From Desulfatitalea sp. UBA4791 (lineage in GTDB: Bacteria > Desulfobacterota > Desulfobacteria > Desulfobacterales > Desulfosarcinaceae), in assembly GCA_002402905.1 (NCBI GenBank), contig DHGT01000151.1, positions 1 to 29,096 of the forward strand: a stretch of 29,096 bases of DNA, given 5' to 3'. Below are positions 1 to 8,120 of the stretch, in pieces. The translations under genes and the position numbers were made by a program. Position 1 is the stretch's first letter. Every line of letters starts with the position of its first letter. The notes under the pieces were generated by a model. That model did not search any database. It was not told where the DNA came from and saw only the letters and a program-made list of their open reading frames with translations.

Positions 1-579
1 TCCCGGCTGAAGTTCACGTAGTAGATCTCCCCGTTCGCATCGTGGCACTTCAGGGTAGCCGTGTACCGCTCGTTCCCTAAGTCCCGGATCGCCGGCCGCA
101 TCGTCACGGGTCTGGCCGAGAAGTTCGTGGCTGTTTTCCGAGGCTACATGGTAGATGCCCGTGTGACCGCCGGATGCGAGCAGCGCCACGTAGGGAAATT
201 CAGGCGGATCGTCTCCGAGACGAATCGAATAGAGATGCCCCTCCAGGTGATCGACCCCCACCCAGGGCAATCCACGTGCAAAGGCAAAGGCTTTGGCAAA
301 GGAAAAACCGATCAGCAGACAACCCACCAGCCCCGGTCCCTGGGTGGCGGCCACGGCATCGATCTCTTCGATCCTGAGCCCGGCATCGCCGATGGCCTGC
401 TCGACCACCGGCACCACGGCCTCGATGTGCTTGCGCGATGCCAACTCCGGCACCACGCCGCCGTATGGATGGTGAATCGCCACCTGCGACGCCACCGCAG
501 ACGACAATATCCTGCGCCCGTCTTCGACAATGGCCGCCGCCGTTTCATCACAGGAGGATTCGATACCGAGGACACGCAT
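1..579 (-). pseudogene. tsaD: tsaD N-terminal part, diverging from the family near position 88
   Basis: N-terminal 163 residues of TsaD, the ATP-dependent subunit that forms N6-threonylcarbamoyl-adenosine on ANN-decoding tRNAs with TsaB, TsaE and TsaC. Translating leftward from the ATG at 577-579 gives MRVLGIESSCDETAAAIV, then PELASRKH, a metal-binding HLEGH segment, ASGGHTG and GQTRDDAAG, all in family order. An AAAGGTG ribosome site lies 7 nt upstream. After DDAAG the family continues with EAFDK; here the frame stays open to the window edge but reads unrelated residues with poor codon usage. From about position 100 to 1 a different leftward frame (MRPAIRDLGNERYTATLKC) has strong GC-ending codon bias instead. 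The full protein is about 340 residues, so this copy is either broken by a rearrangement or sits at an assembly join. purM lies 265 nt upstream on the same strand. Confidence 0.8.
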
Positions 580-844
580 GTTGATCACCTTTGGCTGCCT
601 TGGGCCGATGGAGGGATGCGCGAGGAGAAGGGTGCTCTGGATTACTTGCGAGGTTTGGACACCGCCCGGGTGTCCCCGCTGCGGAGCCCTCAACTGCGAC
701 AGGGCGGCTGGTCTTGCGCACCCTTGGCCACCCATTTAAGGAAACGGGAGAAAAGATCGAAAAGCTTTCGTATCATTAAAATTCCCAGAACAGCTGGTAC
801 CCGTCCACAAATAGGTCGATTGGCCATCTGTGGATGGGGACCAC

Positions 845-1891
845 CTACATCCAGCGAAAACGGCTATCGCCCCCGCTTTCCCTCTCGGTGATTTCGCCGA
901 TGACCCAGGCCTTCTCCTTCATGGCCAACAGGCGGGCGACGATGTCCTGGGCGGCGTCTTCGGGAACGACGGTCACCATGCCGATCCCGTTGTTGAACAC
1001 TCGCAGCATCTCGTCATCGGTCACCTTGCCCGCCTCCTGCAAAAACTTGAATATCGGCGGGGTTTCCCAACTGCCGCGGTGCAGCGCAATCCCGCAAGCC
1101 TTGGGAATGATCCGCAGCACATTGTTGACGATGCCGCCGCCGGTAATATGGGCCAATCCCCGGATCGGCAGCCCGCGGATCAGATGTTGCACGGTCTCGG
1201 AATAGATCCGCGTGGGCGTGAGCAGCTCTTCTCCCAGGGTCCGGCCCAGGTCCGGAACATGGGTGTGGACATCCATCTTGAGCACATCGAAACAGATCTT
1301 GCGCACCAGCGAATAGCCGTTGCTGTGCAGGCCGCTGGAGGCGATGCCGATCATCTGGTGGCCGACCTGGATCTCCGATCCGTCCACGATCTTGTTGTTG
1401 TCGACCAATCCCACGGCGAAACCGGCCAGGTCGTACTCGCCGTCGGCATAAAACCCCGGCATCTCGGCGGTCTCTCCCCCGATCAGGGCACAGTGCGCCT
1501 CCTGGCATCCGGCGCCGACGCCGCCGATGATCTGGGTCAGCTTCTCGTCCTCGATCTTCCCGGTAGCCAAATAGTCCAGGAAAAACAGAGGCTTTGCTCC
1601 CTGCACGATAATATCGTTGACGCACATGGCCACCAGGTCGATCCCCACCGTGTCGTGCTTGTCCATGAGAAAGGCGATTTTGAGCTTGGTGCCCACCCCG
1701 TCGGTGGAACTGACCAACACCGGGCTTTCCATGTTGGCGGTGTTGAGGGAAAAGAGCCCGCCGAAGCCGCCGATCTCGCCCATAACACCCGGTACCCGGG
1801 TCTTTTGGGCGATCTTCTTGATCGTATGAACCAGTTGGTCGGCCTTGTCGATGTCAACGCCGGCATCGCTGTATGTTAACGGTTTGTCCAT
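845..1891 (-). CDS. purM: phosphoribosylformylglycinamidine cyclo-ligase (AIR synthetase)
   Basis: PurM closes the imidazole ring in de novo purine synthesis, turning FGAM plus ATP into aminoimidazole ribonucleotide in the cytoplasm. The 348-residue product is the usual length (E. coli 345). It shows the N-terminal SDAGVDIDKAD segment, STDGVGTKLKIA, GGETAEMPGFY, HITGGGIVNN and a C-terminal FNNGIGMV, all characteristic. The start at 1891 is chosen because CAGGAG lies 6 nt upstream and the protein then begins MDKPLTYSDAG; a longer in-frame extension to 1969 has no family match and would run into the predicted promoter. The 265-nt gap to tsaD holds a small GGACACC/GGTGTCC hairpin at 657-675 without a T-run. 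purM is divergent from the aminotransferase gene at 2111 and shares its promoter region. Confidence 0.97.
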   Translation of the reverse strand: MDKPLTYSDAGVDIDKADQLVHTIKKIAQKTRVPGVMGEIGGFGGLFSLNTANMESPVLVSSTDGVGTKLKIAFLMDKHDTVGIDLVAMCVNDIIVQGAKPLFFLDYLATGKIEDEKLTQIIGGVGAGCQEAHCALIGGETAEMPGFYADGEYDLAGFAVGLVDNNKIVDGSEIQVGHQMIGIASSGLHSNGYSLVRKICFDVLKMDVHTHVPDLGRTLGEELLTPTRIYSETVQHLIRGLPIRGLAHITGGGIVNNVLRIIPKACGIALHRGSWETPPIFKFLQEAGKVTDDEMLRVFNNGIGMVTVVPEDAAQDIVARLLAMKEKAWVIGEITERESGGDSRFRWM

Positions 1892-1968
1892 GGGGATCTC
1901 CTGAGGATCTTGAACCAAATTTCGCCATTTTCGGCGGCTTGCAAACAATCTCTGAAAAAACAGCTGCA

Positions 1969-1997
1969 TAGATAAACTGATGGGCCCTAAAAGTCAA
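1969..1997 (-). promoter_or_regulatory. predicted sigma-70 promoter of purM
   Basis: Read leftward: TTGACT (complement of 1992-1997), 17-nt spacer, TATCTA (complement of 1969-1974). The -35 box lies inside the left arm of the inverted repeat 1989-2016. The -10 is only a moderate match. Confidence 0.45.
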
Positions 1998-2016
1998 AAC
2001 AAAATTTTTGACTTTT
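1989..2016. promoter_or_regulatory. 11-bp inverted repeat between purM and aminotransferase gene
   Basis: AAAAGTCAAAA (1989-1999) and TTTTGACTTTT (2006-2016) are perfect inverted arms around a 6-nt centre. Each arm contains TTGACT facing outward, so one symmetric element could carry the -35 boxes of both divergent genes, or be an operator covering both. No regulator can be named from the sequence. Confidence 0.5.
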
Positions 2017-2035
2017 ACTACACGCTTTTATAGGG
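2008..2035 (+). promoter_or_regulatory. possible promoter of the aminotransferase gene
   Basis: TTGACT at 2008-2013 is followed by TATAGG at 2029-2034 with a short 15-nt spacer. The -35 box is in the right arm of the inverted repeat. This is weaker than the purM-facing promoter because of the spacer. Confidence 0.3.
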
Positions 2036-2110
2036 TTGGACGCAAACGCAGAAAAACCGCCCGCCCCATCACCATATGGGACAGCACTATCATACCCGGA
2101 AGGAAACGCC

Positions 2111-3277
2111 ATGGTTGAATTCGCCCGTCTGGACCGGCTGCCGCCTTATGTCTTCGCCCAAGTCACCGAAATCAAAATGCAGGCCCGCCGCAGAGGAGAG
2201 GATGTCATCGACCTGGGAATGGGCAATCCGGATATGGGCACCCCCGACCATGTGGTCGACAAACTGGTCGAGGCGGTCCGCAAATCTCATAACCACCGCT
2301 ACTCGGCCTCGATGGGAATCACCAAGCTGCGCCATGCCATCGCGGCCTGGTACCAAAGGCGATACGACGTGGCCATCGACCCGGACCGAGAAGCCATCGT
2401 CACCATCGGGGTCAAGGAGGGCATGTCGCACCTGGTGCTGGTCACCATCCGGCCGGGCGATGTGGTCTTCACCCCTACCCCCACCTATCCCATCCATCCC
2501 TACTCGGCCATCATCGCCGGCGGCGATGTGCGCGGCGTGCCGGTGGGGCCGGGCCAGGATTTCTTCGAGAACCTCATGAACGCGGTCCGGCAGTCCTGGC
2601 CGCGTCCCAAACTGCTGATCATCAGCTACCCGCACAACCCGACCACCGAGGTGGTGGATCTCGATTTTTTCCAGCGGGTGGTGGATTTCGCCAAGGAACA
2701 CAAGATCATGGTGATCCATGATTTCGCTTACGCCGACCTGGTGTTCGACGGTTACCAGGCCCCGAGTTTCCTGCAGGCCAAGGGCGCCAAAGATGTGGGG
2801 GTGGAATTTTTCTCCATGTCCAAGAGCTACAACATGGCCGGATGGCGGGTCGGCTTCTGCGTGGGCAACCCCGAGATCATCTTCGCCTTACGGCGCATCA
2901 AAAGTTACCTGGACTACGGCATTTTCCAACCGATCCAGATCGCGGCCATCATCGCCCTCAACGGCCCACAGGAATGCGTGGGCGAAATCGTCGACACCTA
3001 CCGGTCGCGCCGCGATACGCTGATCACCGGCCTGAACCGGGCCGGATGGGACGTGCCCAGCCCCAAGGGCACGATGTTCGTGTGGGCCAAGATTCCGCCC
3101 AAGTACAGCCACATGGGATCGGTGGAATTTTCCAAGTTTCTCATCAACGAGGCCCAGGTGGCCGTCTCTCCGGGTTTGGGCTTTGGGGAATATGGGGATG
3201 AATACGTGCGTTTCGCACTGATCGAAAACAACATGCGCATCAACCAGGCCATTCGCGGCATCCGGAAGGTGATGTAA
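2111..3277 (+). CDS. class I/II PLP aminotransferase, AlaC-like
   Basis: Fold-type I aminotransferase of 388 residues, closest in style to AlaC/YfdZ-type alanine transaminases and related LL-DAP aminotransferase-like enzymes. The start at 2111 has AAGGA 6 nt upstream and begins MVEFARLDRLPPYVFAQV. Landmarks: DLGMGNPDMGTP near residues 34-45, the YPHNPTTEV loop near 173-181, HDFAYADL at 203-210 (cofactor Asp204, Tyr207) and the PLP-binding lysine Lys238 in SMSKSYNMAGWR. Being followed by hom and thrH, it may supply or interconvert amino acids of the aspartate/alanine family, but substrate specificity cannot be read from sequence. A weak hairpin and T-run follow before hom. Confidence 0.88.
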   Translation: MVEFARLDRLPPYVFAQVTEIKMQARRRGEDVIDLGMGNPDMGTPDHVVDKLVEAVRKSHNHRYSASMGITKLRHAIAAWYQRRYDVAIDPDREAIVTIGVKEGMSHLVLVTIRPGDVVFTPTPTYPIHPYSAIIAGGDVRGVPVGPGQDFFENLMNAVRQSWPRPKLLIISYPHNPTTEVVDLDFFQRVVDFAKEHKIMVIHDFAYADLVFDGYQAPSFLQAKGAKDVGVEFFSMSKSYNMAGWRVGFCVGNPEIIFALRRIKSYLDYGIFQPIQIAAIIALNGPQECVGEIVDTYRSRRDTLITGLNRAGWDVPSPKGTMFVWAKIPPKYSHMGSVEFSKFLINEAQVAVSPGLGFGEYGDEYVRFALIENNMRINQAIRGIRKVM

Positions 3278-3312
3278 TCCCAACAGCACCCCTACACCCG
3301 CCGCCGGGCTGG

Positions 3313-3345
3313 AACCCGGTCGAACCGGTTTGCAGGCCTTTTTTT
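3313..3345 (+). terminator. weak candidate terminator after the aminotransferase gene
   Basis: An imperfect hairpin (AACCCGGT, loop CGA, ACCGGTT with a bulged C) is followed 8 nt later by seven T residues at 3339-3345. The distance from stem to T-run makes it a poor match; hom may be read through. Confidence 0.3.
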
Positions 3346-3414
3346 ATTGACTTTGCCCGGCCGGTTATACGAAATTGCGCTTCTATTGCGTCAATAAATA
3401 AGGAGTAATTCGCC

Positions 3415-4746
3415 ATGCGCCCCGTAAAACTGGGAATGATAGGATGCGGCACGGTGGGCACCGGTGTCGCCCGGTTGCTGATTGAAAAGCAACACATGAT
3501 CGAACAACGGACCGGCATTGCGCTGGATCTTAAATATGTGGCCGACCTGGACCAGACCACTGACCGGGGCATCGTCTTCGGGCCCGGCGTCTTCATCCAG
3601 GACGCCTGGACCATCATCAACGATCCGGAAATCGACATCGTCGTCGAAATGATCGGCGGCCTGACGGTGGCCAGGGAGTTCATTTCGGCCGCCATCGAAA
3701 AGGGCAAACACGTAGTCACCGCCAACAAGGCCCTGCTGGCCAAGCAGGGCAACGAACTGTTCCGGGCGGCACAGGCAGCCGGGGTGGACCTGGCCTATGA
3801 AGCCAGCGTGGCCGGGTGCATCCCCATCATCAAGTCCCTGCGCGAAGCCCTGGTAGCCAACGAAATCCAGGCCCTGGTGGGCATTCTCAACGGCACCTGC
3901 AACTACATCCTCACCAAGATCACCGACGAAGGGCTGCCCTTCGACCAGGCCCTGGCCCAGGCCCAGGCCAACGGATATGCCGAAGCCGATCCCACCCTGG
4001 ACATCGAAGGCCTGGACGCGGCCCACAAGCTCGCCATCCTGGCAGCCCTGGCCAATGGCATGCGGATCAATTTCGACGATGTCTACGTGGAGGGCATCTC
4101 CAAGATCACACCCCTCGATATCCAGTTCGCCCGGGATTTCGGCTACCGCATCAAACTGCTCGCCATCTGCAAAAACCGAGGCGATAAAATCGAGGCGCGG
4201 GTTCATCCGGCCATGATCCCCGAAGACAACATCCTCTCCAATGTCTCCGGCTCGCTGAATGCCATCACGGTGACCGGCCATGCGGTGCAGAATCTTTTTC
4301 TTTCCGGCTTCGGCGCCGGCATGATGCCCACGGCCAGCGCCGTGGTCAGCGATATCGTCGATCTGGCGCGCAACATCCAGTATGGCGCCGCCGGCCGCGT
4401 GCCTTCCATGGCCTACCAGCCCGATCAGATCAAAACCATGCCGATCCTGCCGATCACCGACATCGTCACCCACTACTACTTCCGCTTTGCCGTGGAAGAT
4501 CGGCCGGGCGTATTGGCTGCGCTTGCCGGCATACTCGGCCAAAACGGCATCAGCATCAAATCGGTGCAGCAAAAGGGCCGCAAAACCAACGGCCATGTCC
4601 CCATTGTCATCATCACCCATCATGCCAGGGAGGCCGACGTCCAGAAAGCCCTGGCCGAAATCGACCGTCTCGAGGTGGTGGGGCCGGCGCCCGTGGTGAT
4701 CCGCATCGAAGATGAAAACGCCACGGCCGCCGAGACTGCTGAGTAG
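3415..4746 (+). CDS. hom: homoserine dehydrogenase with C-terminal ACT domain
   Basis: Reduces aspartate semialdehyde to homoserine with NAD(P)H, the branch to threonine and methionine. The 443 residues are full length. The N-terminal nucleotide-binding fold has GMIGCGTVGTGVARLL (7-22); TANKALLA is at 102-109; LVGILNGTCNYILTKI at 154-169; the catalytic region GYAEADPTLDIEGLDAAHK at 187-205 carries the conserved Asp201 and Lys205. Residues from about 355 form an ACT domain (FAVEDRPGVLAALAGILG), the usual site of threonine feedback. AGGAG lies 8 nt before the ATG. No aspartokinase domain is fused. It is followed by thrH 97 nt downstream, which fits a threonine pathway block. Confidence 0.97.
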   Translation: MRPVKLGMIGCGTVGTGVARLLIEKQHMIEQRTGIALDLKYVADLDQTTDRGIVFGPGVFIQDAWTIINDPEIDIVVEMIGGLTVAREFISAAIEKGKHVVTANKALLAKQGNELFRAAQAAGVDLAYEASVAGCIPIIKSLREALVANEIQALVGILNGTCNYILTKITDEGLPFDQALAQAQANGYAEADPTLDIEGLDAAHKLAILAALANGMRINFDDVYVEGISKITPLDIQFARDFGYRIKLLAICKNRGDKIEARVHPAMIPEDNILSNVSGSLNAITVTGHAVQNLFLSGFGAGMMPTASAVVSDIVDLARNIQYGAAGRVPSMAYQPDQIKTMPILPITDIVTHYYFRFAVEDRPGVLAALAGILGQNGISIKSVQQKGRKTNGHVPIVIITHHAREADVQKALAEIDRLEVVGPAPVVIRIEDENATAAETAE

Positions 4747-4843
4747 GCCAATCTTTCTCGAAATAGGTGAAGCGATCTTCCGGCATTAGCGCAGCCATCA
4801 AAAAAATCTAAAACAGTCATCGAAAACCGACAGTGAGAAGCTT

Positions 4844-5449
4844 ATGCAAATCGTCTGTACTGACCTCGAAGGTGTATTGGTGCCCGAGATCTGGATTCAC
4901 GTCTCCCGCAAAACCGGCATCGAAGAGCTGCGCCTGACCACCCGGGACATCTCCGACTACGATGCCCTGATGCGCAAACGGCTGGCCATATTGAAGCAAA
5001 ACGGTCTGAAGTTGAAAGACATCACCGACGTCATCGACACCATGGACCCATTGGCGGGCGCCGTCGAATTCCTCGACTGGCTGCGCAACCAGACCCAGGT
5101 GATCATCGTATCCGATACCTACATCGAATTCGCCAAACCGCTCATGGCCAAGCTCGGCTGGCCCACCCTCTTCTGCCACTCGCTGGGCATCGATGCCGAG
5201 GGCGCCATCGCCGATTACCACCTGCGGCAGCCCGACGCCAAGCGCCACACCGTCCAGGCCCTGCAGGGACTCAACTTCCAGGTGATCGCCATGGGCGACT
5301 CCTACAACGACATCAACATGCTCGAACAGGCCGAGCACGGCCTGCTCTTCCGGCCGCCCGAAAATGTCGTGGCCGAATTTCCCCAGTTTCCCGTCACCCA
5401 TGACTACGAGGCCCTGCAGAAGGAGATCGGTGCACTGCTCGCCTCGTAA
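4844..5449 (+). CDS. thrH: ThrH: phosphoserine phosphatase / homoserine phosphotransferase
   Basis: HAD-superfamily enzyme of 201 residues closely resembling Pseudomonas aeruginosa ThrH, which dephosphorylates phosphoserine and can pass the phosphate to homoserine. The family signature DLEGVLVPEIW starts at the nucleophile Asp7 (general acid position Glu9 in place of the usual Asp), SDT is at 90-92, and GDSYNDINML at 151-160 holds the metal-binding Asp152 and Asp156. Position directly after hom supports a role in making O-phosphohomoserine for threonine, plus serine. The ribosome site is weak (GTGAGA). The next gene begins 12 nt after the stop. Confidence 0.93.
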   Translation: MQIVCTDLEGVLVPEIWIHVSRKTGIEELRLTTRDISDYDALMRKRLAILKQNGLKLKDITDVIDTMDPLAGAVEFLDWLRNQTQVIIVSDTYIEFAKPLMAKLGWPTLFCHSLGIDAEGAIADYHLRQPDAKRHTVQALQGLNFQVIAMGDSYNDINMLEQAEHGLLFRPPENVVAEFPQFPVTHDYEALQKEIGALLAS

Positions 5450-5461
5450 TTAAGGATACCC

Positions 5462-5881
5462 ATGCTCACCCGACAGACCCGCTACCGTGTCATTTACGGC
5501 GATACGGACAACATGGGATACGTCTACTACGCCAACTACCTGCGCATGTTCGAGATCGGGCGCACCGAGCTGTTGCGCGACTGGGGGCTGCCCTATCGCG
5601 AGATCGAATCGCGCGACATCCTGTTGCCCGTATCCGAAGCCTACTGCAAGTACATGACACCGGCCCACTACGACGACGTCCTGATCATCCACTCGACCCT
5701 GGACACGGAAATGAAGGCCGGCATGAAGATCGACTACCGCATCACCAGCGAGGACGACCTGACCGTTCACGCCACCGGCCACACCCGCCACGCCTTCACC
5801 AACCGCCAAGGCCGCGTCATTCGACCGCCGGCCTTTATCCGCGAACTCATCCGCAAACAGAGCGGGACATCGCATGCTTGA
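5462..5881 (+). CDS. YbgC/4HBT-type acyl-CoA thioesterase
   Basis: Single hot-dog domain protein of 139 residues. The signature YGDTDNMGYVYYANYLRMFE at 12-31 matches the YbgC/4-hydroxybenzoyl-CoA thioesterase active site, with Asp16 as the expected catalytic aspartate and the long helix following. These enzymes hydrolyse acyl-CoA or acyl-ACP thioesters in the cytoplasm; the acyl group is not predictable. TAAGGA precedes the ATG. The gene is tightly placed after thrH and its stop overlaps the next start by 8 nt, so all three are probably cotranscribed. Confidence 0.9.
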   Translation: MLTRQTRYRVIYGDTDNMGYVYYANYLRMFEIGRTELLRDWGLPYREIESRDILLPVSEAYCKYMTPAHYDDVLIIHSTLDTEMKAGMKIDYRITSEDDLTVHATGHTRHAFTNRQGRVIRPPAFIRELIRKQSGTSHA

Positions 5882-6212
5882 GATCCAGACCGGCGAACAG
5901 GGCATCACCTTCTGGGTGACGGTGCAGCCACGTGCATCCAAAACCGGTATTATCGGCCTCCACGACAAGGCTCTGAAAATCCGCCTCACCGCCCCGCCCG
6001 TGGACAACGCCGCCAACAAGCAGTGTGTCGAAGTACTGTCCAAGGCCCTGGGCCGCCCCAAATCGACCATCGAGATCGTCGCCGGCCAGACCAGCCGGCA
6101 GAAGCAGGTCCGCATCCGCGCCAAGCAGGGAACCCTCTCGACCCAAGAACAATCCGAACTCAAAGCAAAACTGACCGCTTTGGCCGGAGATGCCTCCCAA
6201 AAAACACCTTGA
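5874..6212 (+). CDS. DUF167 / YggU-family protein (UPF0235)
   Basis: Small conserved protein of 112 residues. The core VTVQPRASKTGIIG, then LKIRLTAPPVDNAANKQCVEVLSKALG and a following IEIVAGQTSRQKQVRI, is the DUF167 signature; the family has no established biochemical function. The start at 5874 overlaps the thioesterase stop by 8 nt, implying translational coupling. A Gln/Glu-rich C-terminal tail (EEQSELKAKLTAL-like) extends beyond the core. It ends 39 nt before the initiator tRNA. Confidence 0.92.
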   Translation: MLEIQTGEQGITFWVTVQPRASKTGIIGLHDKALKIRLTAPPVDNAANKQCVEVLSKALGRPKSTIEIVAGQTSRQKQVRIRAKQGTLSTQEQSELKAKLTALAGDASQKTP

Positions 6213-6251
6213 CGCCACCAGGCGGAAACGCTATAAGAGGCCTTTACTTGA

Positions 6252-6330
<79 letters not shown>

Positions 6331-6340
6331 AAGAAAATCA

Positions 6341-6374
6341 AGGGCTTGGACGAAAATCCAAGCCCTCTTTTTTT
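6341..6374 (+). terminator. rho-independent terminator of tRNA-fMet
   Basis: Perfect 10-bp stem AGGGCTTGGA / TCCAAGCCCT with a 6-nt loop, then C and seven T. A near-identical copy is found at 15313-15347 beside another fragment of the tRNA 3' end. Confidence 0.9.
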
Positions 6375-6402
6375 GCCCGAAAGTCTATTCGTTGCCCGGT
6401 TT

Positions 6403-6426
6403 GTACAAGGATGGTACAAGGATTTG
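6403..6426 (+). repeat. left arm-type repeat pair (candidate integrase sites)
   Basis: GTACAAGGA at 6403-6411 and GTACAAGGATTTG at 6414-6426, an 11-bp period. The same pair with the same spacing and orientation occurs at 11815-11838 near the right end. Placement 73 nt inside attL fits integrase arm binding sites. Confidence 0.65.
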
Positions 6427-6535
6427 AATGCACGGAGATGCATTGCGATGGTTTCCGGTCACCCTTTAGGGACCGCAAAAACCCTCGCGCGCGCGTATAG
6501 CATCCAGAAATTCCGGCTATGTCTTTTAGGGGACT

Positions 6536-6570
6536 AAAAAAACGAAACCCCCCGGCATCGACCAGGGGGT
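6536..6570 (-). terminator. terminator of the leftward element operon
   Basis: On the minus strand ACCCCCTGG, 6-nt loop, CCGGGGGGT (one G-U pair) is followed by TTTCGTTTTTTT. It lies 22 nt past the stop of the 58-residue gene at 6592, closing the leftward gene set before attL. Confidence 0.8.
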
Positions 6571-6591
6571 TCGGGTGGTAGGTGGTAGGGA

Positions 6592-6768
6592 CTATGCCCG
6601 CGTCAGCGTTACGGTTTCCCCAGGTGCAAGGGTGGTGCCTTTCGGCAAATAAACTGCGCCCTTGACGCCATCACCTGAAGTTGTGACCTCGTATCGGTCG
6701 AAAAGATCAATGCGAATCACGTTCTTTTCGGCCCGGATCGGTTGAATGTTCCCGGTTACGTTCGCCAT
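6592..6768 (-). CDS. small hypothetical protein (58 aa)
   Basis: Not recognised. Starts MANVTGNIQPIRAEKNVIRI and ends LAPGETVTLTRA. AAAGGAG lies 8 nt before the ATG and a strong terminator follows the stop, so this short gene is credible. The sequence is rich in alternating hydrophobic/polar residues (VIRIDLFDRYEVTTS, GAVYLPKGTTLAPG), suggesting a small all-beta domain. Last gene of the leftward element operon. Function unknown. Confidence 0.7.
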   Translation of the reverse strand: MANVTGNIQPIRAEKNVIRIDLFDRYEVTTSGDGVKGAVYLPKGTTLAPGETVTLTRA

Positions 6769-6866
6769 CGTCTACACTCCTTTCGGTTTGGTTATTGGTT
6801 TGGCCGGCCATGCCAACAGCCGCCGCCTCTGCCTCGTTACAGTTCATCGCTCCCATAGGTTCCCTT

Positions 6867-7361
6867 TCATTCACCATGGACTTCGGCCAACACGGCCGCC
6901 CCTGAGTCAATGGGGTGTTGATCGTTCACAATCGGGCCATGATCTTGGATGAAATCATTACGCGCCTGGTAAATCGCCTTCTCGAATTCGCCTTGCAGTT
7001 CGTTTCTGGCCCTGGATGCAATACGCGGATCATCATCCAGCGTTTTTACCCCGCAGTCGTCAAGGTATCGGGGCAAATCGTTTGCGCCAAACTTCAGTAC
7101 GGCACTGATGAATTCCGGGTCCTTGCCGAAATGCGTTGATCGAAGCCATTCTTTCGTCTTGCCAGTGGCAAACAACCGGGTCAGCTTGACAGCGTGCTCG
7201 ATCTGTTCCCGGCTATGCTGCTTGGCTGTGGCCCGCCCAGGATGCAACAGGCGTTCGGTCTTGGCCGAATCGTCAAGTTTCTCCATTGACGGGTAGTGAA
7301 GCCTCGGTCCGGTCTTGCCCTCAACCTTTGGCTTGGTCATGGTTTCATAGTTCATTGGCAT
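6867..7361 (-). CDS. hypothetical protein (164 aa)
   Basis: Not recognised. A soluble, charged, mostly helical-looking protein beginning MPMNYETMTKPKVEGK, with HSREQIEHAVKLTRLFATG and a C-terminal half rich in Arg, Asp and Asn (RIASRARNELQGEFEKAIYQ). AAGGAG lies 8 nt before the start at 7361. No signal peptide, membrane segment or enzymatic motif is visible. It belongs to the leftward gene set of the integrated element. The gap to the next gene upstream (7362-7451) is a run of ACCC-type repeats without a gene. Confidence 0.65.
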   Translation of the reverse strand: MPMNYETMTKPKVEGKTGPRLHYPSMEKLDDSAKTERLLHPGRATAKQHSREQIEHAVKLTRLFATGKTKEWLRSTHFGKDPEFISAVLKFGANDLPRYLDDCGVKTLDDDPRIASRARNELQGEFEKAIYQARNDFIQDHGPIVNDQHPIDSGAAVLAEVHGE

Positions 7362-7451
7362 TGGTTTTTCTCCTTGGTTGGTGGTTGATTGACGCCGGCA
7401 TGGTTGGGGTCGGGTATCGGGTATGGTTTGGGTCGGTTGCCGGTAATGGGT

Positions 7452-7697
7452 TCATACGATCTCAAAAACATCTGTCTTTTGGAAAACGACCAGATCCCCG
7501 CGCTTGACCGGCCCCACGCTGTCATCGGCGATAGCTCGATAGGTGTCGTTGGGTTGCTGCCTGGTCGTCACACGCGCCCAAAAGCGTTCACCTGTTTCAA
7601 GTGACAAGCGGACGAATAACCCAGGGCGCAGACAATTCAATTCCGACTTAGTAGGCCCGGCGGTCGGGTCCAGGGTTTCAAAAGGTTGCAGGTTCAT
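7452..7697 (-). CDS. small hypothetical protein (81 aa)
   Basis: Not recognised. Starts MNLQPFETLDPTAG after AGGAGTG and contains LRPGLFVRLSLETGERFWARV and VKRGDLVVFQKTDVFEIV. The alternating pattern suggests a small beta-barrel (SH3/KOW-like) domain, which is an inference only. Part of the leftward gene set of the element. Confidence 0.65.
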   Translation of the reverse strand: MNLQPFETLDPTAGPTKSELNCLRPGLFVRLSLETGERFWARVTTRQQPNDTYRAIADDSVGPVKRGDLVVFQKTDVFEIV

Positions 7698-7725
7698 CGT
7701 TCGGCACTCCTATTGTCGGGTCCAG

Positions 7726-7821
7726 TTATCCCCGTCTCGGTTCGGTTCGCTCGATCAGGGCATCCAGACGGCGGCCGATTTCTCGAATCATGGCCCGCAG
7801 TTCAGCTATTTCGGTCTGCAT
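7726..7821 (-). CDS. possible 31-aa coiled-coil peptide
   Basis: MQTEIAELRAMIREIGRRLD begins at 7821 and runs 31 residues, overlapping the zinc-ribbon gene stop by 20 nt. Heptad-like spacing of I, L and I suggests a short helix. The ribosome site (GGGGGC) is unconvincing, so this could be chance. Confidence 0.3.
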   Translation of the reverse strand: MQTEIAELRAMIREIGRRLDALIERTEPRRG

Positions 7822-8026
7822 CGGTTGCCCCCCGCCGATGATACTTTGTGAACACCACTCCACACAGCCAGCATTGACCGCAAAAGCAGGCGTTGTCATC
7901 AGGCTGCGTGTACAGCTCGGCACGGTCGAATTTCCCTCCACACACGCTGCAGCGATAGCCGTTGCTTTCAAGACACTTGGTCCGTCTGGCGGTGGTGATC
8001 TGTTGTCTTGCTTCCCATTTGTCCAT
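7802..8026 (-). CDS. small zinc-ribbon-like protein (74 aa)
   Basis: 74 residues starting MDKWEARQQITTARRTKC. Cysteines are arranged as CSVC near residues 28-31, then CFCGQC and WLC near 49-55, a pattern fitting one or two zinc knuckles. AAAGGA precedes the start at 8026. A longer upstream reading of the frame runs through the repeat region at 8121-8309 and is not believable as protein. Likely a DNA-binding or adaptor protein of the mobile element; function unknown. Confidence 0.6.
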   Translation of the reverse strand: MDKWEARQQITTARRTKCLESNGYRCSVCGGKFDRAELYTQPDDNACFCGQCWLCGVVFTKYHRRGATDADRNS

Positions 8027-8120
8027 GGTGGTCCTTTCGGGTCGTTTTGGGGTCGTGTCGGTTTCGGCCCCTTTTTTCTTTCGTTCTAAAGCCTGTACCC
8101 CATGGTATATTCTATAAGGG

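Noticed and set aside
830..1879. Rightward open frame opposite purM
   Set aside because: Antisense of purM; His/Leu-rich low-information translation without a ribosome site.
3391..4623. Long leftward open frame (410 codons) opposite hom
   Set aside because: It lies antisense to a full-length homoserine dehydrogenase with all motifs; its His/Asp/Gly-rich translation is typical of the antisense of a GC-rich gene.
6707..6910. 67-codon leftward frame ending inside the 58-residue gene
   Set aside because: It overlaps two better genes, has no clear ribosome site, and its C-terminal half is only another reading of the 58-residue gene.
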